Below are positions 17,840-26,625 of a stretch of DNA of 64,000 nt, in pieces. This DNA is from Bacteroidales bacterium (GTDB taxonomy: Bacteria > Bacteroidota > Bacteroidia > Bacteroidales > UBA932): the NCBI GenBank assembly GCA_023667095.1, contig JAMPAT010000005.1:83277-147276 (forward strand), in the 5' to 3' direction. Position 1 is the stretch's first letter. Each line of letters begins with the position of its first letter. Under the pieces are notes generated by a model. The model did not search any database, was not told the DNA's origin, and worked only from the letters and a program-made list of their open reading frames with translations. The position numbers and the translations under genes were made by a program.

Positions 17840-20410
17840 TTAATGATTTTTATACAAATCTGTCATATTTTTATAACTGATTTCGGGTTCTGAGTCCATA
17901 AGCCTGCGGTAATCGGTGCACCATTTGTCATAGACCTGCCTTGAAAGGCCCTTATGGCCGCGCCTGTAGAATATAGAGCATTTTACCCTGATTGCAAATT
18001 CATCAAGCCTGTCCTCACGGAGGATACAGTCAGCAATCCCGAGCATATATCCGGAATTTGAAGAGACAGCAGGTTCGCGCGCAGCCTTCATCATGACACG
18101 TATAAGAAGTTCCGAATATTCAGACTTGTAACTGTCAAGCCACTCATATTCATATCCTGAGAGCAAATTCCCCCTGACGGCAAGCCCCAATATGGCTGCA
18201 AGTGCACCTGGACCTACAGTATCAGCGTCATCGGCATCATGAAGGAGCTGCATCAGTTCAATATAGTCGCAACGTACATCTTCACCGAATGTCATCTTGA
18301 ATATGTCATTGCTGAAGACAATCTGTATGTCACCGATTTCCTGGAGCACAACACGGAGTTTCCTCATGTTGACATTCCTGTTGTTTGAGGCGACTGACTT
18401 TTCCATACCGAACCAGAACACTTCATTCAGTTCCTCCGCCGTAACGGCCTTACGGGAACCGCATGTCCTCATAAGGGCAAACAAGAAAAGGGAACGTAGC
18501 ATCGGGCTCAATTTGGACGTCGCATCATTTCCGTCCCTGTCATATATCTTCAGACCTCCAAGAAGAGAAATGTTATGCTCCATGCCATGCCCGTCGGCAT
18601 ATACCTCATCAGCAACAGGAACTGCCTGCAGCAATTCCTCTGACGATTCCGTCAATTCTGTCTTGACCGGTCCCATTACCGGATGCCGCCTCCTGTATAT
18701 CAGGTAACCACAAGCCAGAGCCACCAGCAGGACAAGGATTGCCAGTACCATACAGACGGCATGGAATTTCGGCTCCGGCACCTGCATGATTTCGTCCATA
18801 GAGACAGGAGGATATGCCAACGAATAGACTTTCAAGTCATTGGCCCCGCTTATCCTGGTATTCAGCACTACTGCGTAGAACATGGAGCTGTCCCTGTTGA
18901 ACACAAGCTCCACATATGAATCCATATCGTGGAAATTGAAATTGACAGGGGAGGAATGATAGACAAGCCCATCCCCTTCAAGACTGCATGAGACAAGGTT
19001 CAATGATGATTTGAAACGGTTGTTGCTGAAGGCAAGCGCATACAGGTCGCCCTGCCTTCGGTCAAGGACCATTGATGAGGCAAATATCATCTGGCCTTCC
19101 GTCCATGAGAACGAGGCGATGCTGTCACATTGCCCGCTCCTGCAGTCTATCCTGAATATGTCATTCAATGCCCCCGGACATTCCTCCTGAAGTCCGGAGA
19201 TGTTGCCAAATCCCCCGAGGACAATCAGATTGCCGTCTCCGTCCGGGCACATGGCCCCGAAATATCGCGGATATACCTCATCAGCCAGGCTGACCACGGT
19301 ACGCTCTGAGGTCACCAGGTCTATTTCAGTAAAATCTGCATAATACCTGTGGTTACCGTACCCTCCGAATATATAGAGCCGGCCTGAAGACTGGTCGAGC
19401 CATTTACAATGACCTACAAGAGGCGGCCATGGCTCATCAAATGAACCTGTCCATGAAGATGTTGCAAAATCATAGAAAGCCAGTTCATTTCCATGCATGC
19501 TATAGCAGACAAGACAGTCTGCATCACGGTCATACACCATCTGGTTGCCGGAATGCATTACAGGCTTGCCGGAAACTTTCACGGCATCTGTGACAGCTCC
19601 GTCTGCAAGGGAACATACAAACAAGGAATCCTCAGTTGCCACAAAGAGCCGGGAAGTCTCGCTGTCACACGCAATCAGAGGCGCTCCAGAAGTAACCCTC
19701 ATTCCAAGGACATCCTTCCATTCGCAATGTGAATCTATGGCCCATACGCCATTGTAAACCTGTGCACGGCGTCCCTGCAGGAGGTCATATACTTCATTTT
19801 TATTGTGCTGAAAAAGCTGCCAATGATACTTCGGGCCTTTCTCGTCAGAAAGGACAATCTCCCTTATGGAAACCGAAAGGACATCTGTCGTGTAGAACAC
19901 TGGATGGTCATTCCATCCGAACCTTATGTCCACATTTCTCAAATCCGGGGCAGCGTCATCTATCTTTTCCTCCGTATCATCTATCGAGCACGACAGGCCA
20001 GCGGGTGAAACTGTGATGCAGACGTGATGCCACAATTTTCCGGAACCGGTTGGCAGGGCAGGGAAATCAATCTTTTCAACAACATGCTGTCCATTGGAAA
20101 ACAAAAGGTTGAAATGCCCTGTCACGGCATTGGAGACCAGGTCTATCGAACTGTTGCCAGCTATAATTCTGAACACATATCCATAGAGGGCATCCTCCCC
20201 ATAGTCAAGGCGCATGTCAAAATCCATGGAAAAGCCTTTCCTGAAATTGAAATTACCGTCCGCAGAGAGATTCAGACCTGTACGTTCATCAAGGTTAAAG
20301 CCATGTGAGCGGAAAATAAGACCATAGTCAACTTCATGGATATCTGCGGCAAAAGTCCGGCAGAAGCCGGACAAAAGGATGATATATAGCAATATATGTT
20401 TAAGCCTCAT
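17840..20410 (-). CDS. membrane-spanning sensor/regulator: lectin-like domain, kelch propeller, TM helix, winged-helix DNA-binding domain
   Basis: This 856-aa protein has a cleavable-looking signal peptide (to AA at about 22). A concanavalin/laminin-G-like domain follows (about 30-205, with KLWHHVCITVSPAGLSCSID), then a kelch-like beta-propeller (about 225-530, with GRLYIFGGYGNHRYYADF and GNLIVLGGFGNISG). There is one TM helix (about 550-573) followed by YRRRH, which places the C-terminus in the cytoplasm. There a winged-helix domain of OmpR/SARP type is seen (about 611-706: LLGGLKIYDRDG, LSPMLRSLFLFALMRT, VNMRKLRVVL, IVFSNDIFKM), then helices resembling a BTAD region (706-856). It has no kinase or receiver domain, so it would be a one-component transmembrane regulator. 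It lies directly downstream of the glycan utilisation genes and probably senses an extracytoplasmic glycan or protein. Confidence 0.8.
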   Translation of the reverse strand: MRLKHILLYIILLSGFCRTFAADIHEVDYGLIFRSHGFNLDERTGLNLSADGNFNFRKGFSMDFDMRLDYGEDALYGYVFRIIAGNSSIDLVSNAVTGHFNLLFSNGQHVVEKIDFPALPTGSGKLWHHVCITVSPAGLSCSIDDTEEKIDDAAPDLRNVDIRFGWNDHPVFYTTDVLSVSIREIVLSDEKGPKYHWQLFQHNKNEVYDLLQGRRAQVYNGVWAIDSHCEWKDVLGMRVTSGAPLIACDSETSRLFVATEDSLFVCSLADGAVTDAVKVSGKPVMHSGNQMVYDRDADCLVCYSMHGNELAFYDFATSSWTGSFDEPWPPLVGHCKWLDQSSGRLYIFGGYGNHRYYADFTEIDLVTSERTVVSLADEVYPRYFGAMCPDGDGNLIVLGGFGNISGLQEECPGALNDIFRIDCRSGQCDSIASFSWTEGQMIFASSMVLDRRQGDLYALAFSNNRFKSSLNLVSCSLEGDGLVYHSSPVNFNFHDMDSYVELVFNRDSSMFYAVVLNTRISGANDLKVYSLAYPPVSMDEIMQVPEPKFHAVCMVLAILVLLVALACGYLIYRRRHPVMGPVKTELTESSEELLQAVPVADEVYADGHGMEHNISLLGGLKIYDRDGNDATSKLSPMLRSLFLFALMRTCGSRKAVTAEELNEVFWFGMEKSVASNNRNVNMRKLRVVLQEIGDIQIVFSNDIFKMTFGEDVRCDYIELMQLLHDADDADTVGPGALAAILGLAVRGNLLSGYEYEWLDSYKSEYSELLIRVMMKAAREPAVSSNSGYMLGIADCILREDRLDEFAIRVKCSIFYRRGHKGLSRQVYDKWCTDYRRLMDSEPEISYKNMTDLYKNH

Positions 20411-20481
20411 GGTTCAGAAGTGCTTGGAAACAGTTTTATATGCCTTCACTACATGCTTAAAGACAGGCCAGCTTCCAGATA

Positions 20482-20489
20482 CAAAAATA
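20482..20489 (-). promoter_or_regulatory. -7 box for the membrane regulator gene
   Basis: The plus strand CAAAAATA is TATTTTTG on the coding strand, an exact TAnnTTTG match 72 bp before the ATG at 20410. It suggests the regulator can be transcribed independently of the upstream PUL genes. The -33 element is weak because it would fall at the end of the DUF1573 gene. Confidence 0.4.
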
Positions 20490-20500
20490 GTGACTTTTTC

Positions 20501-21580
20501 TTACTTTATAACCTTGGCGGCAATCATAAGTTCCTTGACTGGCGCAGACGGATCATTGGTCAATATCCTCAAAGTCCTGAACAGGGAGCCTTCCGGAAAA
20601 TGACATGTATTGACAATGACATTGAACCCACGTGACGCACCGGCAGGAATCTCCATGCCTTTTCCCAACGTAATCTCCATTCCGTCCGGACAGAATACAT
20701 CATGGATGACAAGAGGTGCATCCCCGTCATTCCTTATTGTATATGCGACATTCCTGGCCGGAGCGGCGGCTGACAATGTACCAAGATTGATGTATGTATT
20801 CCCGATGCGCATGACAGGTTTCGGAAAATCGGCATCCTGCGATGAAAAGTCATCCGTAACTGCAACACTTGTCCTGACCATGAGCACGGCCTCATTCCCA
20901 TTGACAGAAATGGCCAAGGTGTCTGTAAAGAATCCTGGAGAGGCCTCCATTGCATCATAGACAAGGGTAATCTCACCTCTTTCACCAGGGCGGGAGATTT
21001 CAGGACAGGAAACAGAAAGCAGCCCGCTTTCACGGACAGTGGCCAGGCCCAATGAAACCGTCTCCCCGGAGACATTGGTGAAATGCAGTGACAATGATTT
21101 CCGATGTCCGGACTGCAGATTTGAGAAGTTGAAATCATTCTTGTCAACACGCAGGCCGCTGCCAACAGCTACAGGATATTCTTCATCAACAGTCTTCTTG
21201 CGAGGTATGAGGTCGACAGTGAACGTCAGCTTGTCCTGGGCATTATTCCCTGTCACGACTGTGACGCCCTTGCTCTGCCGTCCGGAATAGCCATACGGAT
21301 TGAATGTCACCTTTATTGTCCCTTTTCCGCCAGGTATTATCAGCCTTGACGACGCCATGCCCCTGGTACAGCTGCAAAGTGTACGTATCTGCGTTATCAT
21401 TACCGTGTCATTGCTGACATTTGTGAAATGATATTCATGGACAAGTTCACCTCCATCTTCCTGGGCGGTGCCAAAGTCGAATGAAGTCCTGTCAAAACGT
21501 AGAGGTGAAACCTTGTCCTGCCCTCCACAAATCATGGAGAACAGGACAAAGTTCAATAAAAATGACATCAGCTGCCTCAT
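20501..21580 (-). CDS. DUF1573-containing exported protein
   Basis: This protein of about 359 aa starts MRQLMSFLLNFVLFSMICGG, an export signal. The frame extends upstream to 21658, but that overlaps the preceding gene. The first domain is DUF1573 (FDRTSFDFGTAQEDGGELVH, TQIRTLCSCT, WPGGKGTIKVTFNP-like segment IIPGGKGTIKVTFNP), an Ig-like fold found in Bacteroidetes exported proteins. A second, more distant beta-sandwich runs at about 145-235 (FNFSNLQSGHRKSL), and a third starts GNTYINLGTLSA. All three open with an FDFG/FNFS/INLG-type strand, so the protein is a chain of related Ig-like domains. It is 4 bp after the beta-solenoid lipoprotein gene and so shares its transcript. The molecular role is unknown. 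Confidence 0.8.
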   Translation of the reverse strand: MRQLMSFLLNFVLFSMICGGQDKVSPLRFDRTSFDFGTAQEDGGELVHEYHFTNVSNDTVMITQIRTLCSCTRGMASSRLIIPGGKGTIKVTFNPYGYSGRQSKGVTVVTGNNAQDKLTFTVDLIPRKKTVDEEYPVAVGSGLRVDKNDFNFSNLQSGHRKSLSLHFTNVSGETVSLGLATVRESGLLSVSCPEISRPGERGEITLVYDAMEASPGFFTDTLAISVNGNEAVLMVRTSVAVTDDFSSQDADFPKPVMRIGNTYINLGTLSAAAPARNVAYTIRNDGDAPLVIHDVFCPDGMEITLGKGMEIPAGASRGFNVIVNTCHFPEGSLFRTLRILTNDPSAPVKELMIAAKVIK

Positions 21581-21584
21581 AGTG

Positions 21585-24029
21585 CTACTCGGAAAAGCCC
21601 TGCCCGCAAGGCTGCAGTTCATCAACCTTATACTCCCAGTCCTGACCTGCTCCGGCACGTCCTATTGCTGTAATCGTAGCATCCGGAGACATTACTCCGT
21701 TTTCCTTGTAGCCCTTGAATATGCACAGGCCGACCTTGTCCGTCCCGTAGTCATTTTCCGGAAGCCAGTCTCCGCTTCCCGCTGGCCTGATTACAACTAC
21801 ATTGCCTCCAAGTCTTGTCAGTTGATGGAATCCAAGGAAATTCTCAAACAAAGGACAGCCTGTAATGACAAGGTCACCACCGATTTCCCTCAGGGTTGTA
21901 CTCCTGAAATCCCAGAATGAGTTTACATTTTCAATGATGAAGTCACCGCCGATTTTCTCTATTGCAGGGAAGAACCTTGAACCGAAACCTTTCGCCATGT
22001 CTGTAACCCTGATGCTTCCTCCGACTTCGGTCAAGGTGGTGAAAGGATCCCAGTCTGTCGGGAACTGAGGACAGTTCTGCAGAATCACATCTCCTGTCAA
22101 CTTCGTTGGGCGCAGGCCGTTAGGGTTAATATGGGCTGGTATGTTGCGCATTATTATCGAGCCTCGGATATCAATGTTTTCAAGACACTGGTCAGTACTC
22201 AGCCAGCCGTCATCGGTCATCAATGACTCCATGGTCAAGGTTCCCCAAATAGTTGAAACCCTGTCATCTATACTTCTGAAGCCACCCTCTGTAATATCAG
22301 CTCCTGTGACATACAGGTCCTGTACGATTTCCTTTTCAGGGCCTTTGCCGTCAATGAAGGCCTGAAGAGCGGCCATTCCATTGATTACATAGCTCCGTGG
22401 TGCATCCGGATTGCAGGACTGAAGGTCATCAACATTGATTTCATTTCCGGTAGAGCCAAGTTTCACTGCTACAGACGGGCTGATTACACCCATTTCCATA
22501 TAATCCTTTATAAGGCAGTAGCCTATGCAGTCTTCACCTTCAACCGGCCCATTTGACATAGGTATTGCAGCATTGTTGAAAATCACGACATTGCCTCCGA
22601 TATGGAGAAGGTTTTCGAAGCCATGCAGGCTCTTGAGATTCCTGTTGTCCTGGAGTACAAGGTCACCGCCAATACGTTCTACTGCCAGGCCGTTATTGAG
22701 ACGCCATACACCGCCAATGCCGCTTATCTCAAAGTTTCCTCCCACATTCTTGAGACCCCGGAGCGTAAATCCATGCAGCTTTTCCAGGCCTCTAAGCACC
22801 AGGTTGCCTGAAATTTCCTCTATCACATCAAGGCCTTCACCAAGAATCCAGTCATCCACGACAAGGCGTGGGCAATTGTCAAAGACAAGGTCACCGTCTA
22901 CCTTTACGGTATTCCTGAAACCTTTAGGGTTGATTATATTCACTATATTCCTGAAGATGATACTTCCCTGGCAGTTACAAGACTCAATGATGTTGTTTGT
23001 ATCAAGCCAGTCACTGTCATTGTCTGTCCCTATTCCGTCAAAGGTCAGGGTTCCGCGGACTTCGGAAATCCTTGTCCTCAATGCAGTCAGTTCTGTTGTC
23101 GTAATTCCGCGGCCTTTAAGCGTAAGGTCAAGGACAACTATCTTTTCTCCCTCAGGTACAGCAGCTACAAAAGCGTCTACATCTTCCTTGCTTTCGAGCG
23201 TCCAGCTTCTGTAGCCAGGCATCTCCCAGTCATTTTCAGCAATACTGAAATTGCCGAGGAACTTGTTGCCGTTCCTTTCAATTGTCACCTTGGAATTGGC
23301 TGTCTTTGTGCAGGTAGCTTCGGTCAAGGCATTGGCAAATGTGAGTGACAGGCCGTCATATTCTCCAGGAGCAACAACAAAATAATATTTCTGTCCTGCC
23401 TCAAACGTTCCTTCAAGCCTGACAGATGCGGATCCGGTGCAGGTCATGACAGGAGTGTCACCACTTGCATCAATTGCCGCTTCACCGGACATCATTGTCT
23501 TGCCGTCAAGACTTGACAGGGTTACGGATGTGACACCTTCCGCCTCAACAGTGAAACCGACAATCGCACCGGCATTCCTGAAATACAGGTCATCTCCAGA
23601 GGTCTTTGCCACTGAAAGGTTTGCTCCTGGCATGAATGTCCCGGCAACAGCCTGCTGAACTGACGGGAGAGATGTCGTGATGATTGAACCGGACATCCGG
23701 GCATCTTCATTGTGTGGATATAATGCAATATATGTATCGCTATGTGATGCAAGACCTTCAAATGTAGCTGTCCTGCCGTCATCCTGAAGATTGGTTGCTG
23801 TAAATTTGGTGTTGTCCTCCCCAGCAAAGACAGAGATTGCGTCCTTGTCGTTCCAGATTACCCTGTAGTCTGATGTAAGGGTTGTCTTTGTCGAGACACC
23901 GTTGTCGGCATAGCCTGTGAAGACCTTTGGCACAAGGGCTTTTTCTGCTGGAGCCTCGATTTCCTTTGCACAGGCAGCCATTGCAGCAGCGGCAGCCGTA
24001 TAAAGCAATATCTTATATGTTTTTTTCAT
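21585..24029 (-). CDS. surface lipoprotein with fimbrillin-like domain and two beta-solenoid repeat modules (paralogue A)
   Basis: This 814-aa protein has a lipobox (MAACAKE, Cys about 20) and a fimbrillin-like N-terminal domain (about 35-270: VIWNDKDAISVFAG, ALYPHNEDARMSG and SLPSVQQAVAGTF). Two tandem modules of about 265 aa follow. Each opens with a short helix-forming segment (SKEDVDAFVAAVP; NGMAALQAFIDGK) and continues with repeated 22-24-aa coils of IGGDLVI-x(n)-CP type. Each closes with LxxIGGNVVIxxNxxxIP, a GxCxxKxYxExGVxSP segment and a final Cys (LQSC; LQPC). The coils resemble receptor-L-domain or leucine-rich beta-solenoids. It is most likely a cell-surface binding or adhesive protein of the glycan locus. 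No catalytic motif is seen. It is 74 bp downstream of its paralogue. Confidence 0.75.
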   Translation of the reverse strand: MKKTYKILLYTAAAAAMAACAKEIEAPAEKALVPKVFTGYADNGVSTKTTLTSDYRVIWNDKDAISVFAGEDNTKFTATNLQDDGRTATFEGLASHSDTYIALYPHNEDARMSGSIITTSLPSVQQAVAGTFMPGANLSVAKTSGDDLYFRNAGAIVGFTVEAEGVTSVTLSSLDGKTMMSGEAAIDASGDTPVMTCTGSASVRLEGTFEAGQKYYFVVAPGEYDGLSLTFANALTEATCTKTANSKVTIERNGNKFLGNFSIAENDWEMPGYRSWTLESKEDVDAFVAAVPEGEKIVVLDLTLKGRGITTTELTALRTRISEVRGTLTFDGIGTDNDSDWLDTNNIIESCNCQGSIIFRNIVNIINPKGFRNTVKVDGDLVFDNCPRLVVDDWILGEGLDVIEEISGNLVLRGLEKLHGFTLRGLKNVGGNFEISGIGGVWRLNNGLAVERIGGDLVLQDNRNLKSLHGFENLLHIGGNVVIFNNAAIPMSNGPVEGEDCIGYCLIKDYMEMGVISPSVAVKLGSTGNEINVDDLQSCNPDAPRSYVINGMAALQAFIDGKGPEKEIVQDLYVTGADITEGGFRSIDDRVSTIWGTLTMESLMTDDGWLSTDQCLENIDIRGSIIMRNIPAHINPNGLRPTKLTGDVILQNCPQFPTDWDPFTTLTEVGGSIRVTDMAKGFGSRFFPAIEKIGGDFIIENVNSFWDFRSTTLREIGGDLVITGCPLFENFLGFHQLTRLGGNVVVIRPAGSGDWLPENDYGTDKVGLCIFKGYKENGVMSPDATITAIGRAGAGQDWEYKVDELQPCGQGFSE

Positions 24030-24103
24030 GATTTTTCTTTTATAATGTTCTAATCCCAGATGTCATGCAAGTCCTCCTCATCGGAAAATTGTTCTATCCG
24101 CCT

Positions 24104-26593
24104 TTAGTTCCATCCTGTAACTGTATCTGGATCAGGATATTTTTCGTTTCCTCCGTTCTTGTCTCCTTCGTATGTTGCCGAACATGACAGGATTGTGCTG
24201 AAATCAGTCTGGCTGCCGTCCTTGATTATAGTCACAGTCGCATCCTGGTTCATTACCTTGTTGTCAACGAAATCCCTGAGAACACACATTCCGATGCAGT
24301 CCTGTCCGTCAACTTCACCGTTCTTGACCTGGAGCTTGCCATAGTTTGAAATCACAACATTTCCTCCGAGATATGAAAGGTTCTCAAAGCCGTTCAGTCC
24401 CCAGAACAGAGGCAAATCCTTGATTACAAGGTCTCCGCCGATTGACCTGAGGGCAGACATGCCGTTCATGAACCATATATTTGTCATGCCTTCGAGGACA
24501 AATGAGCCGCCGACTTCTTCAAGGTCATGAAGTATGGTCCCGTCAAGTCCACGGCTGCTCTCCATGCTGGAATTCATTATCTTGAGGTCACCACCGACTT
24601 TCTTGATATTGTACAAAGCACCCTGGGCCTCTCCTGCCCAATGGAAACAAAGTCCAGGGCAGCCGTCAATGATGAGGTCTCCCTTGATTTCATGGATTTC
24701 CTTGAAACCGTCCGGATTGTTGGCTGTTCCGGCAAGATTCCTCAGGACAATGCTTCCCTCAAAGATGCGGTTGTGGGCAAATCCTCCAAGGAATCCGTTC
24801 GTGCCGATTCCCCATACCGGCGTACTGTCAGGATTTTCCACATATGTGATATTCTCTATTGTAAGCGTTCCTTTCACTGTGTAGACACGCTGGATTATCG
24901 AGCACAAGGCAGCCGTAGAGACATCTCCGGTAATTGTCAGGTTGTTGACAGTCTCATTTGTGATTCCTGCCTTTACGAAGGCCTCTACTTCGGCTGTCCC
25001 GTTGAGAGTATAGCTCTGCGGGTCACCAGGCTTAGTGCCGTCACATGAAGGAAGTTCAGAAAGGTCAATCTGTTCTGAAGATGTCCCGAGCCTTACATTT
25101 GCCGTGGAACTGATTATGTTCTTGTTGAGATATTCCCTGATTACACAGAATCCAGCCGACTCACCGTCTGACACTACGGGTATTGCACCATTGTCAAGAA
25201 TGACGACATTGCCTCCGATATGGGTCAGATGGTCCATACCTTCAAGGCTGTGCAGGGACGCATTGTCCGTTACGTTTATGTCACCTCCTATTGTGGCAAG
25301 GGATGCTCCTGAGAATGAAGTGAATGCAGAGCTACAATTCATAATTTCCATATTGCCGCCAATCTCTGCGAGCGATGCAAATGACTGGTTGTCACCGAAT
25401 ACTGCCCCGGAATTGTCAAGTTTCAAGGAACCGGATACGGTTTCAAGTGCATTGAATCCACGCCCGAGTCCTGGACAATTCCCTATCACAAGGTCTCCGC
25501 CAATTCTGGTGTATTTGTCAAATCCTGATGCTGAGGCAAGTGCTGCACAATCCTTTAGTGTAATCCCTTTCTGGCAGTCAATCCTGTCAAAGAATCCTGC
25601 AGTTCCAGATGCACCAAGATTTTCCCACACAAGATTTCCAAGGACAGCCCCTACCCTGCCGTATACTTTAGCAAGCATGGCATCAGTAATGTCATCCCCT
25701 TTTATCGTCAAGTCTACAACCTCCTCCTTTGGATTAGGTTCAAATGCGCAGAATTCTTCAAGTTCCTTTGCTCCGCTGATGACATAGCTCTGTCCTACAG
25801 GAGGCCTCAGGACCCAGTCAACCTTGGAAAAATCGGCCTCACAAGTCATCACACTGCTGCTTTCAAGGGTAATTTCATCAGATACCCTTATTTCAGCCGA
25901 CAATCCCTTTTCATTCACTCCTGTGACAACAATGCCGGACAAAGTTCCTGGAGCTACAGCCACATAATAGGTCTGTCCAGACTGCGGGACACCCTCAAGC
26001 GCAATCCTTTCAGTACCTGTAATCATGGTTACCTTGCCTGTTCCTGTATTCATCCTTACCTTCCCCGCAATGCGGTCATCCTCTGAGGCACCGCTGACCG
26101 AAAGGCTCCTGATGTCTCCGCTTACCTTGACAGCAATAAGGGCGACCATATTCCTGAAGTCAAATTCATTACCGGATGTCCTTGACACAGCAAGGAGCGC
26201 AGCCGTGTCAACTCCTCCTGCGACCAGAGCCTGTGTCTCAGGAAGGGAAGAAGTTATGTTGTCACTGCTGTTTGTCGCGGATTCACTGTATGGATAGAGT
26301 GCATAATATGTCTTTGCCGACTGAATTGAACCGGCAAAGACAGCCTCATATCCATTGTATGATTCAGCCTCAAAATTATTGTTCTTCTTGTTTGCAAAGA
26401 CAGAGATTGCCTCATTTGCAGACCAGTCAACTGTCGGCTCCAGCCCTTCCTCTGAAACGAAATGTTCAAAATGTGCCGGCCATGAGACATCGGACACGGA
26501 CGGTTCCTCAGGACCGTCTATGCCGTTATCCTTGCAAGACGCCATGGTGATGAGTGCCATCACACAAAGGCCTGATGTATAAATACGTTTCAT
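24104..26593 (-). CDS. surface lipoprotein with fimbrillin-like domain and two beta-solenoid repeat modules (paralogue B)
   Basis: This 829-aa paralogue of the next gene downstream has the same order of parts: lipobox (MASCKD), fimbrillin-like domain (about 40-265: VDWSANEAISVFANKK, ALYPYSESATNSS, SLPETQALVAGG), then two solenoid modules. Each module begins with a SYxLxGxxEVExF segment and ends with IGGNVVIxxNGxxxV, GxCVxRxYxxxxxxS and Cys (LPSC; LSC). Repeat coils such as IGGDLVIGNCPGLGRGFNAL are frequent. The N-terminal domains of A and B align over most motifs but are clearly diverged, so this is an old duplication. It begins 32 bp after the GH92-GH16 gene. It is probably a surface glycan- or protein-binding lipoprotein. 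Confidence 0.75.
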   Translation of the reverse strand: MKRIYTSGLCVMALITMASCKDNGIDGPEEPSVSDVSWPAHFEHFVSEEGLEPTVDWSANEAISVFANKKNNNFEAESYNGYEAVFAGSIQSAKTYYALYPYSESATNSSDNITSSLPETQALVAGGVDTAALLAVSRTSGNEFDFRNMVALIAVKVSGDIRSLSVSGASEDDRIAGKVRMNTGTGKVTMITGTERIALEGVPQSGQTYYVAVAPGTLSGIVVTGVNEKGLSAEIRVSDEITLESSSVMTCEADFSKVDWVLRPPVGQSYVISGAKELEEFCAFEPNPKEEVVDLTIKGDDITDAMLAKVYGRVGAVLGNLVWENLGASGTAGFFDRIDCQKGITLKDCAALASASGFDKYTRIGGDLVIGNCPGLGRGFNALETVSGSLKLDNSGAVFGDNQSFASLAEIGGNMEIMNCSSAFTSFSGASLATIGGDINVTDNASLHSLEGMDHLTHIGGNVVILDNGAIPVVSDGESAGFCVIREYLNKNIISSTANVRLGTSSEQIDLSELPSCDGTKPGDPQSYTLNGTAEVEAFVKAGITNETVNNLTITGDVSTAALCSIIQRVYTVKGTLTIENITYVENPDSTPVWGIGTNGFLGGFAHNRIFEGSIVLRNLAGTANNPDGFKEIHEIKGDLIIDGCPGLCFHWAGEAQGALYNIKKVGGDLKIMNSSMESSRGLDGTILHDLEEVGGSFVLEGMTNIWFMNGMSALRSIGGDLVIKDLPLFWGLNGFENLSYLGGNVVISNYGKLQVKNGEVDGQDCIGMCVLRDFVDNKVMNQDATVTIIKDGSQTDFSTILSCSATYEGDKNGGNEKYPDPDTVTGWN

Positions 26594-26625
26594 GGTAAAA
26601 ATTTATTGTTTTAGTGTGTTTTCCA

